A stretch of 64,000 nucleotides of DNA from Pseudoxanthomonas jiangsuensis (GCF_010093185.1 NZ_PDWL01000007.1:1-64000); one strand, 5' to 3'. Positions 40,001 to 48,581 are shown, counted from the first letter of the stretch. The notes: a model not told the origin generated them from the letters alone. Made by a program: numbers and translations.

Positions 40001-40006
40001 ATTCTA
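40001..40006 (-). promoter_or_regulatory. Putative -10 box, leaderless tcdA
   Basis: TAGAAT on the minus strand ends 6 nt before the tcdA ATG, the same arrangement as at mtnA. Confidence 0.5.
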
Positions 40007-40100
40007 GGCGGTGGCAGCGCACGGCGGCCGGGGGGCGCGTTGCGATCCGTGCCGCGCCTTATCATTGCGCGGTCGCCAACCACTTCCGGAGCCAGCCTCG

Positions 40101-40538
40101 ATGGCCAGCCAGCCAGCCCCCCGCCGCCCGTCCGCCGCCGCCCGCTACCTCGTCGTCCTCGTCATCGGTCTGGTCGCCGGCGCGATCTGCTCGGTGATGC
40201 TGCTGCGCGCGCTGCAGGCCCGCCAGGACCCGTTCCCGGACGCGCTGATGCAGGTGATGGGCCGGCAGTCCTCGGAACTGCGCAAGGCGGTGGAGGCCAA
40301 CCGCTGCACCGCCAGCGACGCGCTACCGCGGCTGCAGTCCTTGCGGGCCATGGCCAACGACGTGGAGACCGCGTTCCCCGGCCTGCGCGACGACACCCGC
40401 TTCGCGACCGCGGCCAGCGGCCTGCGCGCCACCCTGGACACCGCCCTGGCCGCACCGCCGCAGGACTGCGCCCAGCTCACCACGGTGGTCGAGCGCGTTG
40501 GCGAGGACTGCAAGGCCTGCCATCGCGATTTCCGCTGA
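40101..40538 (+). CDS. Membrane-anchored c-type cytochrome (cytochrome c'/c556-like)
   Basis: The 145-residue protein has an N-terminal membrane anchor (about residues 16-36). A helical periplasmic domain ends in the haem motif CKACHRDFR (C137, C140, H141). A single CxxCH four residues from the C-terminus is the layout of the cytochrome c'/c556 four-helix family, although the sequence before it is weakly conserved. The distal ligand and the partner cannot be named. A TATCAT box at 40060-40065 may be its -10. It stands alone, divergent from tcdA. Confidence 0.75.
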   Translation: MASQPAPRRPSAAARYLVVLVIGLVAGAICSVMLLRALQARQDPFPDALMQVMGRQSSELRKAVEANRCTASDALPRLQSLRAMANDVETAFPGLRDDTRFATAASGLRATLDTALAAPPQDCAQLTTVVERVGEDCKACHRDFR

Positions 40539-40692
40539 ACCGGGGCTGAGAACCCGCGCGCCGACGGCCGCGCGCCGGCCGCGATTGGCACTGCATTCAC
40601 GCCGCCGGCGGGAGGATGCGGGCACGGATCGCGACGGAGACCTCGTGTCCTCCACCGCCTTCCACCCGCTTCGTCACCCATGGAGACGCGCC

Positions 40693-41163
40693 ATGAAGTC
40701 CCGCCTGCTCTGCATTGCCGCGATCGGCACCCTGGCCCTCGCCGGCTGCGCCACCACCTCGCCGAACCAGAACTACGGCTACGGTTCCTCGCCCGCCTAC
40801 CCCTCGCGGACCAGCTGCGCCGACTGCGGCATCGTCACCCGGATCGACGCGATCGCCTCGGGCCGCAGCGCGCCTTCGGCGACCGGCGCGATCCTGGGCG
40901 GCATCGTCGGCGCGGTCGCCGGCCACGAGATCTCGGACAAGACCGGGGGCAGCAAGGGCAACCAGAACATCTCCGCCGCGGCCGGCGCGGCCGCCGGCGC
41001 GGTGGCCGGCAACGCCATCCAGAACCGGGTCACCTCCGACACCTACAATATCCACGTCCGCATGGACGACGGCCGCACCCTGGTCGTCAACCAGCGCGAC
41101 CTGGGCGGCGTGCGCGAGAACACCTACGTGCGCGTGGTCAACGGCAAGGTCGTGATCCGCTGA
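40693..41163 (+). CDS. Outer-membrane lipoprotein with glycine-zipper (SlyB/PcP family)
   Basis: The 156-residue lipoprotein has a signal peptide ending in the lipobox LAGC (cysteine at residue 19). A CADCG pair follows near residue 42, and a 2TM glycine-zipper lies at about 67-115 (TGAILGGIVGAVAGHEISDK; SAAAGAAAGAVAGNAIQNR). A beta-rich end (VRMDDGRTLVVNQRDLG) completes it. This is the SlyB/PcP architecture of outer-membrane lipoproteins that span or stabilise the membrane. The ATG at 40693 is the only start giving a signal peptide. It ends in the shared hairpin at 41210-41239. Confidence 0.85.
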   Translation: MKSRLLCIAAIGTLALAGCATTSPNQNYGYGSSPAYPSRTSCADCGIVTRIDAIASGRSAPSATGAILGGIVGAVAGHEISDKTGGSKGNQNISAAAGAAAGAVAGNAIQNRVTSDTYNIHVRMDDGRTLVVNQRDLGGVRENTYVRVVNGKVVIR

Positions 41164-41209
41164 CGACCGCCTCCGCGCGGCGCATGCCGCCGGAACCGGA
41201 ACCCGGAAA

Positions 41210-41239
41210 AAGAACGGCCCGCTTGCGCGGGCCGTTCTT
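41210..41239. terminator. Bidirectional terminator between lipoprotein and csp genes
   Basis: A 13-bp stem pairs 41210-41222 with 41227-41239 around TTGC. T-rich tails occur on both strands, so it can end both convergent genes. Confidence 0.9.
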
Positions 41240-41260
41240 CCATCCCACGGAAGCAGCGGC

Positions 41261-41470
41261 TCAGGCCGCCTGCACCGCGTCCGCCTGCAGGCCCTTCTGG
41301 CCCTGGACGACGGTGAAGCTGACCTTCTGGCCTTCCTTGAGGCTCTTGAAGCCCTGCATCTGGATGGCGCGGAAATGGACGAACACATCCTCGCCATTCT
41401 CGCGGCTGATGAAGCCGAAGCCCTTGGCATCGTTGAACCACTTCACGGTGCCGATCTCGCGCTCTGCCAT
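41261..41470 (-). CDS. Cold-shock domain protein (CspA family)
   Basis: The 69-residue protein is a single cold-shock domain that binds single-stranded RNA and DNA and melts RNA structure. It starts [21 protein letters not shown]1 is KGFGFI (16-21) and RNP2 is VFVHF (29-33). The start at 41470 has a strong GAGGAG site. A 253-bp spacer separates it from the divergent DUF456 gene and could hold the long structured leader common in csp genes. Which csp paralogue it is cannot be told. Confidence 0.95.
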   Translation of the reverse strand: MAEREIGTVKWFNDAKGFGFISRENGEDVFVHFRAIQMQGFKSLKEGQKVSFTVVQGQKGLQADAVQAA

Positions 41471-41671
41471 TACTGCTGACTCCTCGAAACTTAGCTGGGT
41501 GGTGGATACGCCGTTGCCACGGCGGCTGGTTGCAAGGAGTACGCGAGGTGGAACGATCGACAGCGGACCAATCACCATCACCATCTGGACCTACCGCAGG
41601 CCACGGCACACGGTGACCTTGCCAAGCGCAGCGGCCCAAACTTACCCCTCGTTCAGGTGAAATGCAATCAT

Positions 41672-41702
41672 GTTCCGGACCGCCCCGTACGGGGTCCGGA
41701 AC
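41672..41702 (+). promoter_or_regulatory. Strong hairpin in the leader of the DUF456 gene
   Basis: GTTCCGGAC (41672-41680) pairs with GTCCGGAAC (41694-41702), with an inner CCCGTACGGG. It stands 8 nt before an AGGAG site and 21 nt before the start codon, so it could control translation or end antisense transcripts. Confidence 0.5.
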
Positions 41703-41723
41703 ACCCCTCAGGAGCCCCGCGGA

Positions 41724-42209
41724 ATGGACATTTCCCTGCTTTGGTACGTGCTAGCCGCGGTGCTGGTCGTGGCCGGTCTGGCCGGGGTGATCCTGCCCGC
41801 CCTGCCGGGCCTGCCGCTGGTATTCGCCGGCATGCTGGTGGCGGCCTGGGCCAACGGCTTTGATCGGATCGGCCTTGGCACCCTTCTGGTGCTTGGACTG
41901 CTGACCGCGCTGTCGATCGCGGTGGATTTCCTGGCCACGGCCCTCGGCGCCAGGCGGGTGGACGCGGGGCCGCTGGCGATCTGGGGCGCGGCCCTGGGCA
42001 CCCTGGTCGGGCTGTGGTTCGGCCCGCTGGGCATGCTGTTCGGTCCCTTCGTCGGCGCTCTGGCCGGCGAGCTGTGGCATACCCGCACCCTGCTGCGCGC
42101 CACCCACGTCGGCCTGGCCACCTGGCTGGGACTGCTGCTGGGCATCGTCTTGAAGCTGGCACTGGCCTTCGCCATGCTCGGGCTGTTCGTGCTGGCGTGG
42201 TTCATCTGA
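41724..42209 (+). CDS. DUF456 membrane protein
   Basis: The 161-residue protein is strongly hydrophobic, with about five membrane segments between residues 5 and 160. The GLAGVILPALPGLPLVFAGM motif near the start marks the DUF456 family, whose function is unknown. Gly-rich packing (GALAGELWHTRTLLRATHVG) is typical too. The ATG at 41724 follows AGGAGC. It precedes pldA by 28 nt in the same direction, so the two genes may be cotranscribed. Confidence 0.85.
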   Translation: MDISLLWYVLAAVLVVAGLAGVILPALPGLPLVFAGMLVAAWANGFDRIGLGTLLVLGLLTALSIAVDFLATALGARRVDAGPLAIWGAALGTLVGLWFGPLGMLFGPFVGALAGELWHTRTLLRATHVGLATWLGLLLGIVLKLALAFAMLGLFVLAWFI

Positions 42210-42237
42210 TGCCGTTCCCTTTCCCCAGGAGCCTGCC

Positions 42238-43410
42238 TTGAAGCGCAATCCTTCCCTGTCCGTGGCCACGTGCACGGTGCTGGCCGCTTGGGCGGCGGCA
42301 TCGCCGGCCGCCGCCCAGGAGATGACCGCGCGCCCGGCCTCGGCCGAAGCCTGCCTGGCGATCGCCTCCAACGCCCAGCGCCTGGCCTGCTACGACGCCG
42401 CCCTGGGTTATTCCGCGCCCAGCCCGCAGCAGGCCGACCAGGCTGCGCAGGCCGCCGCCGACCAGGTGCAGCAGGATCGCGCCCAGGCCCGCGGCGCCGA
42501 AGGCGAAGGCGCGCCGCAGCGCATCGGCGAACTGTTCCGCCGCGACGACCTGGAACGCGACCCGGTGGCGCGCGCCACCATCGCCAACGCCGGTCGCGGC
42601 TCCTTGCTGGACAGCCGCTGGGAACTGGCCAAGGACTCCAAGCTGGGCATCTTCCAACTGCGCGCCTACAAGCCGGTGTACGTGCTGCCCGGCTTCTGGA
42701 CCAGCAAGGTCAACGACACCCCGTCCTCGCCCAACCCGAACAACACCGTGGGCCAGTCGCAGGAACTGGACAGCCTCGAGGCCAAGTTCCAGATCAGCTT
42801 CAAGACCAAGGTGGCCGAGGACCTGTTCGGCGACAACGGCGACGTCTGGATCGGCTACAGCCAGGTCTCGCACTGGCAGGCCTACAGTTCGGAGACCTCG
42901 CGTCCGTTCCGCGAGACCAACTACGAGCCCGAGGCGATGCTGGTGTTCCGCAACAACTACAGCCTACTGGGCTGGAAGGGGCGGATGACGGGGCTGAGCC
43001 TCAACCACCAGTCCAACGGCCGCAGCGATCCGCTCTCGCGCAGCTGGAACCGGGTGATCCTCAGCGTCGGCCTGGACCGCGAGAACTGGGCCCTGGTGCT
43101 GCGGCCGTGGTACCGGATCGAGGAGAACGCGCGCGACGACAACAACCCCGACATCGAGGACTACCTCGGCCGCGGAGACGCGCTGCTGGTCTACAGCCGC
43201 TCCGGCCACGAGCTGAGCCTGACCGCACGCCACTCCCTGCGCGGCGGCGACCGTTCGCACGGCTCGCTGCAGTTCGACTGGGGATTCCCGATCAACAACC
43301 TCCTGCGCGGCCACGTCCAGGTGTTCGACGGCTACGGCGAGAGCCTGATCGACTACAACCACAAGGCCACCTACGTCGGCGTCGGCTTCGCCCTGCTGGA
43401 GTGGTTCTGA
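42238..43410 (+). CDS. pldA: Outer-membrane phospholipase A
   Basis: OMPLA is a 12-strand outer-membrane barrel that hydrolyses phospholipids when lipid asymmetry is lost. The 390-residue protein has a signal peptide (about 1-26, ending AAAQ) and an Ala/Gln-rich region to about residue 95 that is longer than in E. coli. The barrel carries the catalytic triad His257, Ser259 (LNHQSNGRSD) and Asn271 (SRSWNR); the spacing equals E. coli His142, Ser144 and Asn156. The start is TTG at 42238, with AGGAG about 7 nt upstream. Confidence 0.93.
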   Translation: MKRNPSLSVATCTVLAAWAAASPAAAQEMTARPASAEACLAIASNAQRLACYDAALGYSAPSPQQADQAAQAAADQVQQDRAQARGAEGEGAPQRIGELFRRDDLERDPVARATIANAGRGSLLDSRWELAKDSKLGIFQLRAYKPVYVLPGFWTSKVNDTPSSPNPNNTVGQSQELDSLEAKFQISFKTKVAEDLFGDNGDVWIGYSQVSHWQAYSSETSRPFRETNYEPEAMLVFRNNYSLLGWKGRMTGLSLNHQSNGRSDPLSRSWNRVILSVGLDRENWALVLRPWYRIEENARDDNNPDIEDYLGRGDALLVYSRSGHELSLTARHSLRGGDRSHGSLQFDWGFPINNLLRGHVQVFDGYGESLIDYNHKATYVGVGFALLEWF

Positions 43411-43420
43411 ACTTGCCAGG

Positions 43421-43738
43421 GTGCGCCATCGGGAAGTCGAAGCCCGTTTGCGCACGCTCGAGCCTGAAGCGGCCGGCCTGGCCGAACACATCTGGAATGA
43501 GGTGGAGTCAGGCAACCACCAGGCGCCATTCCAGCAGGTGACCAGCCGATTGAGGGCACAGATCACCCAGGAAGACCCCTCCCGAATCCGCGATACCTAC
43601 CACGCCCTGGGGCAGATGCTCAGTACCGATGCTGCGCAGGCCAAGCCCGGCTACAGCGCACAGAACCTCCCGTACGTGTACCTGCAGGGCGGCATGAATA
43701 CCCTTGTGGTGCCGGCAGGCAAGACAGGACCGTGCGAA
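43421..43738 (+). pseudogene. Lower-GC gene remnant between pldA and GST
   Basis: This region reads as an open, protein-like frame from a GTG at 43421 (EARLRTLEPEAAGLAEHIWN ... TYHALGQMLSTD ... YVYLQGGMNTLVV). It has no stop until it runs into the antisense of the GST gene. By hand count about 77% of its third codon positions are G or C, clearly below its neighbours. It uses cga, agg, tca and aca, which are rare nearby. I do not recognise a family. It may be the tail of a transferred or decayed gene, or a real small gene whose stop I cannot place. Confidence 0.3.
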
Positions 43739-44374
43739 TCAGGTCCAGTCGTCGATGCCCTCGCGCCGGTAGACCTCGGCGAATGCAGGGCGGTCCTTCA
43801 TCCGGCGGGCGAAATCGTGCAGGACCCGCCAGCTGTCGGTTGGTTTGGGCATGTTGCGCGACCAGCGCATCAGCATGGTCAGGACGAAGTCCGCCGCCGA
43901 CACCTGCGCGCCGAGCAGGTACGGGCCGTGGACTTCGAGATGGTCGGCCACCTGCTGCCAGGCAGCCTCGATCCGCTGGCACGCGCGGGCCTTGACCTCG
44001 ACGGCGCTGGCCTCGCCGGCCGGCTCGTCCGCGTAGAACCAGCTGCGGTATGCCGGCATCAGCGTGTAGGCACAGAAGAACATCCAGCGGTAATACGCGG
44101 CGCGCGCCGGCGTGGCGATGGCCGGTGCCAGCCCGGCCTCGGGATGCAGGTCGGCCAGGTGCATGGCGATCGCCGCCGATTCGGTCAGCACCTGCCCGTC
44201 CAGGATCAAGGCCGGCACCCTGCCCTGCGGATTGATCGCAAGGTACTCCGGCGACTTCTGCTCGTTCCGGTCGAAGTCGAGCATGCGCAGGTCGTGGTCG
44301 ACGCCAAGCTCGATCAACAGCCAGTGGACGACGAGCGAGGCGGTGCTGGGCGAACCGTAGAGGACGACGGACAT
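43739..44374 (-). CDS. Glutathione S-transferase family protein
   Basis: The 211-residue cytosolic protein has an N-terminal thioredoxin-like half (VLYGSPSTASLVVHWLLIEL, residues 4-23), where a serine probably activates glutathione. NPQGRVPALILDG holds the cis-proline, and LTESAAIAMHLAD the Ser of the GSH site. The helical C-terminal half contains GPYLLGAQVSAADFVLTML. It resembles beta/theta-like bacterial GSTs used in detoxification; substrate unknown. It lies downstream of fumarase on the same strand, after a terminator. Confidence 0.9.
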   Translation of the reverse strand: MSVVLYGSPSTASLVVHWLLIELGVDHDLRMLDFDRNEQKSPEYLAINPQGRVPALILDGQVLTESAAIAMHLADLHPEAGLAPAIATPARAAYYRWMFFCAYTLMPAYRSWFYADEPAGEASAVEVKARACQRIEAAWQQVADHLEVHGPYLLGAQVSAADFVLTMLMRWSRNMPKPTDSWRVLHDFARRMKDRPAFAEVYRREGIDDWT

Positions 44375-44400
44375 CGACGATGGCTCCCGTTGAACGTCAG

Positions 44401-44434
44401 GAAAAAAGAAACCGGCCCGGGGCCGCCTTCGGTC
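44401..44434 (-). terminator. Rho-independent terminator of the fumarase gene
   Basis: On the minus strand a GC-rich hairpin (centre GCCCCGGGC, outer ACCG/CGGT) is followed by TTTCTTTTTT. It ends just before the GST start region. Confidence 0.65.
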
Positions 44435-44440
44435 AGGTGC

Positions 44441-46012
44441 TCAGGCTTCGACCACGACGGGTATCCCGGCGATCCGCGCCTGCCACTCCCTCGGCCCGGT
44501 CTTGTGCACCGACTCGCCGGCCGCATCGACCGCCACCGTCACCGGCATGTCCTTGACCTCGAACTCATAGATCGCCTCCATGCCCAGGTCCTCGAACGCC
44601 AGTACCTTCGAGGCCTTGATCGCCTTGGACACCAGGTAGGCCGAGCCGCCCACCGCCATCAGGTACACCGCCTTGTTGTCGCGGATGGCGTCGATCGCCG
44701 CGTCGCCGCGCTCGGACTTGCCGACCATGCCCAGCAGCCCGGTCTGCTCCAGCATCTGCCGGGTGAACTTGTCCATGCGCGTGGCCGTGGTCGGGCCGGC
44801 CGGGCCCACCACCTCGTCGCGCACCGGATCGACCGGGCCGACGTAGTAGATGAAGCGGTTGCGGAAATCCACCGGCAGCGTCTGCCCGCGGTTGAGCATG
44901 TCGACCATGCGCTTGTGCGCCGCGTCGCGGCCGGTCAGCAGCTTGCCGTTGAGCAGCAGCACCTCGCCCGGCCTAAAGGTGGCCACCTCCTCGCGGGTGA
45001 TCGTATCCAGGTCCACCCGGCGCGCGTTGGCCGGGTTGTAGGTCAGCTTCGGCCAGTCCTCCAGCGAGGGCGGATCCAGCGCCACCGGGCCTTGGCCGTC
45101 CAGGGTGAAGTGCGCGTGCCGGGTGGCCGCGCAGTTCGGGATCATCGCCACCGGCAGGTTGGCCGCGTGGGTCGGGTAGTCCTTGATCTTGATGTCCAGG
45201 ACCGTGGTCAGCCCGCCCAGGCCCTGGGCGCCGATGCCCAGCGCGTTGACCTTCTCGTACAGCTCCAGGCGCAGTTCCTCGACCCGGTTGGACGCGCCGC
45301 GGGCCTTGAGGTCGACGATGTCGATCGGCTCCATCAGCGCCTCCTTGGCCAGCAGCATCGCCTTCTCGGCGGTGCCGCCGATGCCGATCCCGAGCATGCC
45401 CGGCGGACACCAGCCCGCGCCCATGGTCGGCACCGTCTTCAGCACCCAGTCCACGATCGAGTCGGACGGGTTGAGCATGGCGAACTTGGTCTTGGCCTCC
45501 GAGCCGCCGCCCTTGGCCGCCACGATCACGTCCACGGTGTTGCCCGGCACGACCTTGACGTTGACCACCGCCGGGGTGTTGTCCCGGGTGTTGGTGCGCT
45601 TGCCGGCCGGATCGGCCAGCACGCTGGCGCGCAGCTTGTTGTCCGGGTGATTGTAGGCGCGGCGCACGCCTTCGTTGGCCATGTCTTCCACGCCCATGGT
45701 GGCGTCGTCCCAGCGCACGTCCATGCCGATCTCAAGGAACACGGTGACGATGCCGGTGTCCTGGCAGATCGGGCGGTGGCCCTCGGCGCACATGCGCGAG
45801 TTGATCAGGATCTGCGCCATCGCGTCCTTGGCCGCGGGCGACTCCTCGCGCTCCCAGGCGGCGGCGAGGTTCCGGATGTAGTCGACCGGGTGGTAGTAGC
45901 TGATGTACTGCAGGGCGTCGGCGACGGACTGGATCAGGTCTTCCTGGCGAATGGACACCGGGGTCGACGGCGCGGACCCGGAAGACGGGCGGGACGAAGC
46001 GGGAACGGTCAC
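44441..46012 (-). CDS. Class I fumarate hydratase (iron-sulfur)
   Basis: This 523-residue cytosolic enzyme converts fumarate to malate in the citric acid cycle and belongs to the two-domain class I type (FumA/FumB-like). Cysteines that should bind the 4Fe-4S cluster occur in HRPICQDTGIVTVF, GAGWCPPGMLGIG and IPNCAATRHAH. The C-terminal beta domain contains GPAGPTTATRMDKF. Such clusters are sensitive to superoxide. The GTG at 46012 is the only start that gives a complete family N-terminus. A TAAAAT on the minus strand at 46043-46048 may be its -10 box. It is divergent from the sigma factor gene. Confidence 0.96.
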   Translation of the reverse strand: MTVPASSRPSSGSAPSTPVSIRQEDLIQSVADALQYISYYHPVDYIRNLAAAWEREESPAAKDAMAQILINSRMCAEGHRPICQDTGIVTVFLEIGMDVRWDDATMGVEDMANEGVRRAYNHPDNKLRASVLADPAGKRTNTRDNTPAVVNVKVVPGNTVDVIVAAKGGGSEAKTKFAMLNPSDSIVDWVLKTVPTMGAGWCPPGMLGIGIGGTAEKAMLLAKEALMEPIDIVDLKARGASNRVEELRLELYEKVNALGIGAQGLGGLTTVLDIKIKDYPTHAANLPVAMIPNCAATRHAHFTLDGQGPVALDPPSLEDWPKLTYNPANARRVDLDTITREEVATFRPGEVLLLNGKLLTGRDAAHKRMVDMLNRGQTLPVDFRNRFIYYVGPVDPVRDEVVGPAGPTTATRMDKFTRQMLEQTGLLGMVGKSERGDAAIDAIRDNKAVYLMAVGGSAYLVSKAIKASKVLAFEDLGMEAIYEFEVKDMPVTVAVDAAGESVHKTGPREWQARIAGIPVVVEA

Positions 46013-46108
46013 GGCGGGCTCATGGCTTGCGGGAACCGGGCTATTTTAGGCCAAAGCGCCGGCGTGGCCGGCTGTCACGCCGGCACGCGCCGTTCCGTCC
46101 TGGAGGCC

Positions 46109-47035
46109 ATGGACATCGAAGATTCCTTCCAGACCCATCGCCCGCGCCTGTTCGCCCTGGCCTACCGCCTGCTCGGCAGCCGCGCCGACGCCGAGGACGT
46201 GGTCCAGGACGCCTGGTTGCGCTGGCACCAGGCCGACCGCGCCGCGATCCGCGACCCCGAGGCCTGGCTGGTCACGGCGGCCACCCGGCTGGGGATCGAC
46301 CGCCTGCGCGCGGTACGCGCCCGGCGCGAGCGTTACCCCGGCCCCTGGCTGCCGGAACCGGTGCGGATCGAGCAGGACGAGGCCGCCAACGCCGCGCCCG
46401 ACGACGGCCGCGCCGACCCTGGCGCCGATCCGGTCGGCGCGGCCGAGCGCGCCGAGCAGGTCTCGCTGGCCTTCCTCGCCGTGCTCGAGCGCCTGGGGCC
46501 GGAGGAGCGCGCCGCCTTCCTGCTGCGCGAGGTGTTCGACTACGAGCACGCCCGGATCGCCGAGCTGCTGGGCCGCAGCGAGGCCGCCTGCCGGCAGATG
46601 GTCCACCGCGCCCGCGAACGGGTGGCCGCGGCGCGGCCGCGCTTCGAGGTGGCGCCGCACCGGCACCGGCGCCTGCTGGAGCGGTTCATGGACGCGGCCA
46701 GCCGCGGCGACCGTGGTGCGCTGGAAGCCCTTTTGCGCGAGGACGCGCGGCTGGTCTCCGACGGCGGCGGCAAGGCGGTGGCGGCGATCCGTCCTTTGCA
46801 GGGCGGGGAGCGGATCGCGCGGCTGTTCTGGGCCGCCTACCGGCGCGCCGATCCGGCGATCGTCTGGCGGATCGGCCGGGTCAATGGCGAGCCGGCGGTC
46901 CTGCGCTACCGCGGCGACGTGCTGGCCGCGGTGATGGTGGTGGTGGGCGACGGCGAACGGATCGCCGCGATCTACACCGTGGCCAACCCGGACAAGCTGG
47001 CTGTCACGCCGCCGCACGCCGGCGCGTCCTGGTAG
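46109..47035 (+). CDS. RNA polymerase sigma factor, SigJ-type (ECF41-like)
   Basis: The 308-residue protein has sigma region 2 (about residues 5-72, FALAYRLLGSRADAEDVVQD), region 4 (about 115-172, LGPEERAAFLLREVFDYEHA; GRSEAACRQMVHRARERV) and a C-terminal SnoaL-like domain (about 185-300). This is the SigJ/ECF41 design, in which the extra domain controls activity instead of a separate anti-sigma factor. ECF41 genes are typically followed by a carboxymuconolactone decarboxylase gene, as here 37 nt downstream. The ATG at 46109 follows TGGAGG. Confidence 0.93.
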   Translation: MDIEDSFQTHRPRLFALAYRLLGSRADAEDVVQDAWLRWHQADRAAIRDPEAWLVTAATRLGIDRLRAVRARRERYPGPWLPEPVRIEQDEAANAAPDDGRADPGADPVGAAERAEQVSLAFLAVLERLGPEERAAFLLREVFDYEHARIAELLGRSEAACRQMVHRARERVAAARPRFEVAPHRHRRLLERFMDAASRGDRGALEALLREDARLVSDGGGKAVAAIRPLQGGERIARLFWAAYRRADPAIVWRIGRVNGEPAVLRYRGDVLAAVMVVVGDGERIAAIYTVANPDKLAVTPPHAGASW

Positions 47036-47072
47036 CGAAGGCGGCCCTGCCGGCCGCCATGGAAGCCGCCCG

Positions 47073-47513
47073 ATGAAGTTCCATCGCGTCGAATACCCCC
47101 GCTACGTCCCCGCGGCGTTCAAAGGCCTGTATGCCGCCAGCACCGCCCTGCACGAGGGCGGCCTGGGCCACGAACTGCTGGAGATCGTGTTCCTGCGGGT
47201 CTCGCAGCTCAACGGCTGCGCCTACTGCATGGATATGCACGCCGGCGCCCTGCGCAAGGCCGGGATCGAGCCGCGCAAGCTCGACACCGTGGCCGGCTGG
47301 CGCGACAGCCGCCTCTTCGATCCGCGCGAGCGCGCCGCGCTGGCCTGGGCCGAGCAGCTGACCACCCTGCCCGCCGGCACCCCGGCCGACGCCACCTACG
47401 AGGCGCTGGCGGCCCACTTCGACGAGGCCGGGATCGCCGAGCTGACCATGGCCGTGGCCGTGATCAACGCCTGGAACCGGCTGAGCGTGGGCCTGCAGCC
47501 GGAGCTGCCCTAG
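47073..47513 (+). CDS. Carboxymuconolactone decarboxylase (AhpD-like) protein
   Basis: The 146-residue all-helical protein has the AhpD redox motif NGCAYCMDMHAGALRK (C49, C52, H56), typical of peroxidase-like family members that work as thiol reductants. The first residues KFHRVEYPRYVPAAFKGLYA also match proteins paired with SigJ. It lies 37 nt behind the sigma factor gene and is likely its main target or partner. A GGCGGCC...GGCCGCC hairpin lies between the two genes. Confidence 0.9.
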   Translation: MKFHRVEYPRYVPAAFKGLYAASTALHEGGLGHELLEIVFLRVSQLNGCAYCMDMHAGALRKAGIEPRKLDTVAGWRDSRLFDPRERAALAWAEQLTTLPAGTPADATYEALAAHFDEAGIAELTMAVAVINAWNRLSVGLQPELP

Positions 47514-47532
47514 GCCGCGGCGGCGGCGCGGC

Positions 47533-48423
47533 TCAGGCCTCGCCGCCGTCGATCCGCCCGCGCAGGTCCTGGCGGTGGCGGCGGCTGCACGGCAGCACGC
47601 CGCCGTCCTTGAGGTGGATGCGGGCGTCGCCGGTGTCCAGCGGCTCGATCGAGGCCACCTGGTCCAGGGCGACGATGTAGCTGCGGTGGATCCGGGCGAA
47701 GCGGCGCGGGTCCAGCCGCTCCTGGATCCCGGCGATGGTGCTGCGCAAGGGATAGTCGTGGCCGCGCACACGCAGGTTGACGTAGTTGCCGGCCGCCTGC
47801 AGCCACTGGATGTCGGCGGCGGCGACCAGGAACTCGCGGCCGAGCTTGCGCACCAGGAAGCGCTCGGGCCGCTCCACCGGCTCCAGCGGCGGCCCCTCCT
47901 CCGGCTCGGTCAGCAGGCTGGCCTCGCCGCGCCAGCCCCGCAGCAGCGCGCGGTAGGCCTCCATGGTCAGGACGATGTAGGCGAAGCTGCGGATGTCCTT
48001 GAGGTATTCGTACAGCAGTTCGCGCGGCCAGGGGCCGAAGTCGTAGTCCACGCCCTGGCTGGCGTAGGCGGCACTGCGCAGGGCGACCATGCCCAGGACG
48101 TGGACCACGCAGACCACCGCACTGGCCGCCAGGTAGCGCAGCAGCTGGCGGCCCCACCCGCCCCAGCGGAACGGATGGCGGCGGGTGAACCAGGCCATGC
48201 CCGGCAGGATCGCCAGCAGCCAGACCAGGGCGCTGCTGGCCTCCCAGACCATCGGCTCCCAGGCCGGGATGGCCGAGCCGCCGCGGCGGAACTCCATCAG
48301 CACGGTGATGCTGTTGGCGATGCAGTTGCCGCCGATCATCGCCAGCCAGAAGCCGGCTTCGACCCAGCGCTTCCAGGGCAGGAAGCGTTCGTAAGGGATC
48401 GGGTCGGGGTCGGGGCCGCGCAT
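47533..48423 (-). CDS. Membrane LytTR-family transcriptional regulator
   Basis: The 296-residue protein has four membrane segments (between residues about 20 and 165) and a C-terminal LytTR DNA-binding domain (about 195-290). Its motifs are AAADIQWLQAAGNYVNLRVR, YPLRSTIAGIQERLDPRRFA and RIHRSYIVALDQV. Such membrane-bound LytTR proteins sense signals without a separate kinase. The ATG at 48423 was chosen over 48432 because the latter lies inside a TAGAAT box (48431-48436); the box is 7 nt from 48423, so the mRNA may be leaderless. It is divergent from the acyltransferase gene and converges on the AhpD-like gene. Confidence 0.87.
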   Translation of the reverse strand: MRGPDPDPIPYERFLPWKRWVEAGFWLAMIGGNCIANSITVLMEFRRGGSAIPAWEPMVWEASSALVWLLAILPGMAWFTRRHPFRWGGWGRQLLRYLAASAVVCVVHVLGMVALRSAAYASQGVDYDFGPWPRELLYEYLKDIRSFAYIVLTMEAYRALLRGWRGEASLLTEPEEGPPLEPVERPERFLVRKLGREFLVAAADIQWLQAAGNYVNLRVRGHDYPLRSTIAGIQERLDPRRFARIHRSYIVALDQVASIEPLDTGDARIHLKDGGVLPCSRRHRQDLRGRIDGGEA

Positions 48424-48430
48424 CGCGTCC

Positions 48431-48436
48431 ATTCTA
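48431..48436 (-). promoter_or_regulatory. Putative -10 box, leaderless LytTR gene
   Basis: TAGAAT on the minus strand ends 7 nt before the ATG at 48423. It overlaps the other candidate ATG, which argues against that start. Confidence 0.45.
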
Positions 48437-48581
48437 GTCGGCGGCATGCGCAGGACCCGCGCGGCCCGTCCCCGGCGTCCGCGGTTCGTCCCCGCGGGCC
48501 CGCCGGTCGTCCCCCCGCGCTGGCCGCCGGCGCCGGCCATGCCCAGCCTTGGCAGCCCCGCCGACCGGAGGATCGACCTCG

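Noticed and set aside
43739..46108. Plus-strand open frame that joins the remnant to the sigma factor
   Set aside because: It is antisense of the GST and fumarase genes and has no motifs. Only the sigma factor part from 46109 is real coding sequence.
47040..47058. GGCGGCC...GGCCGCC hairpin as a terminator after the sigma factor gene
   Set aside because: No T-tract follows, and the sigma factor and AhpD-like gene are normally cotranscribed.
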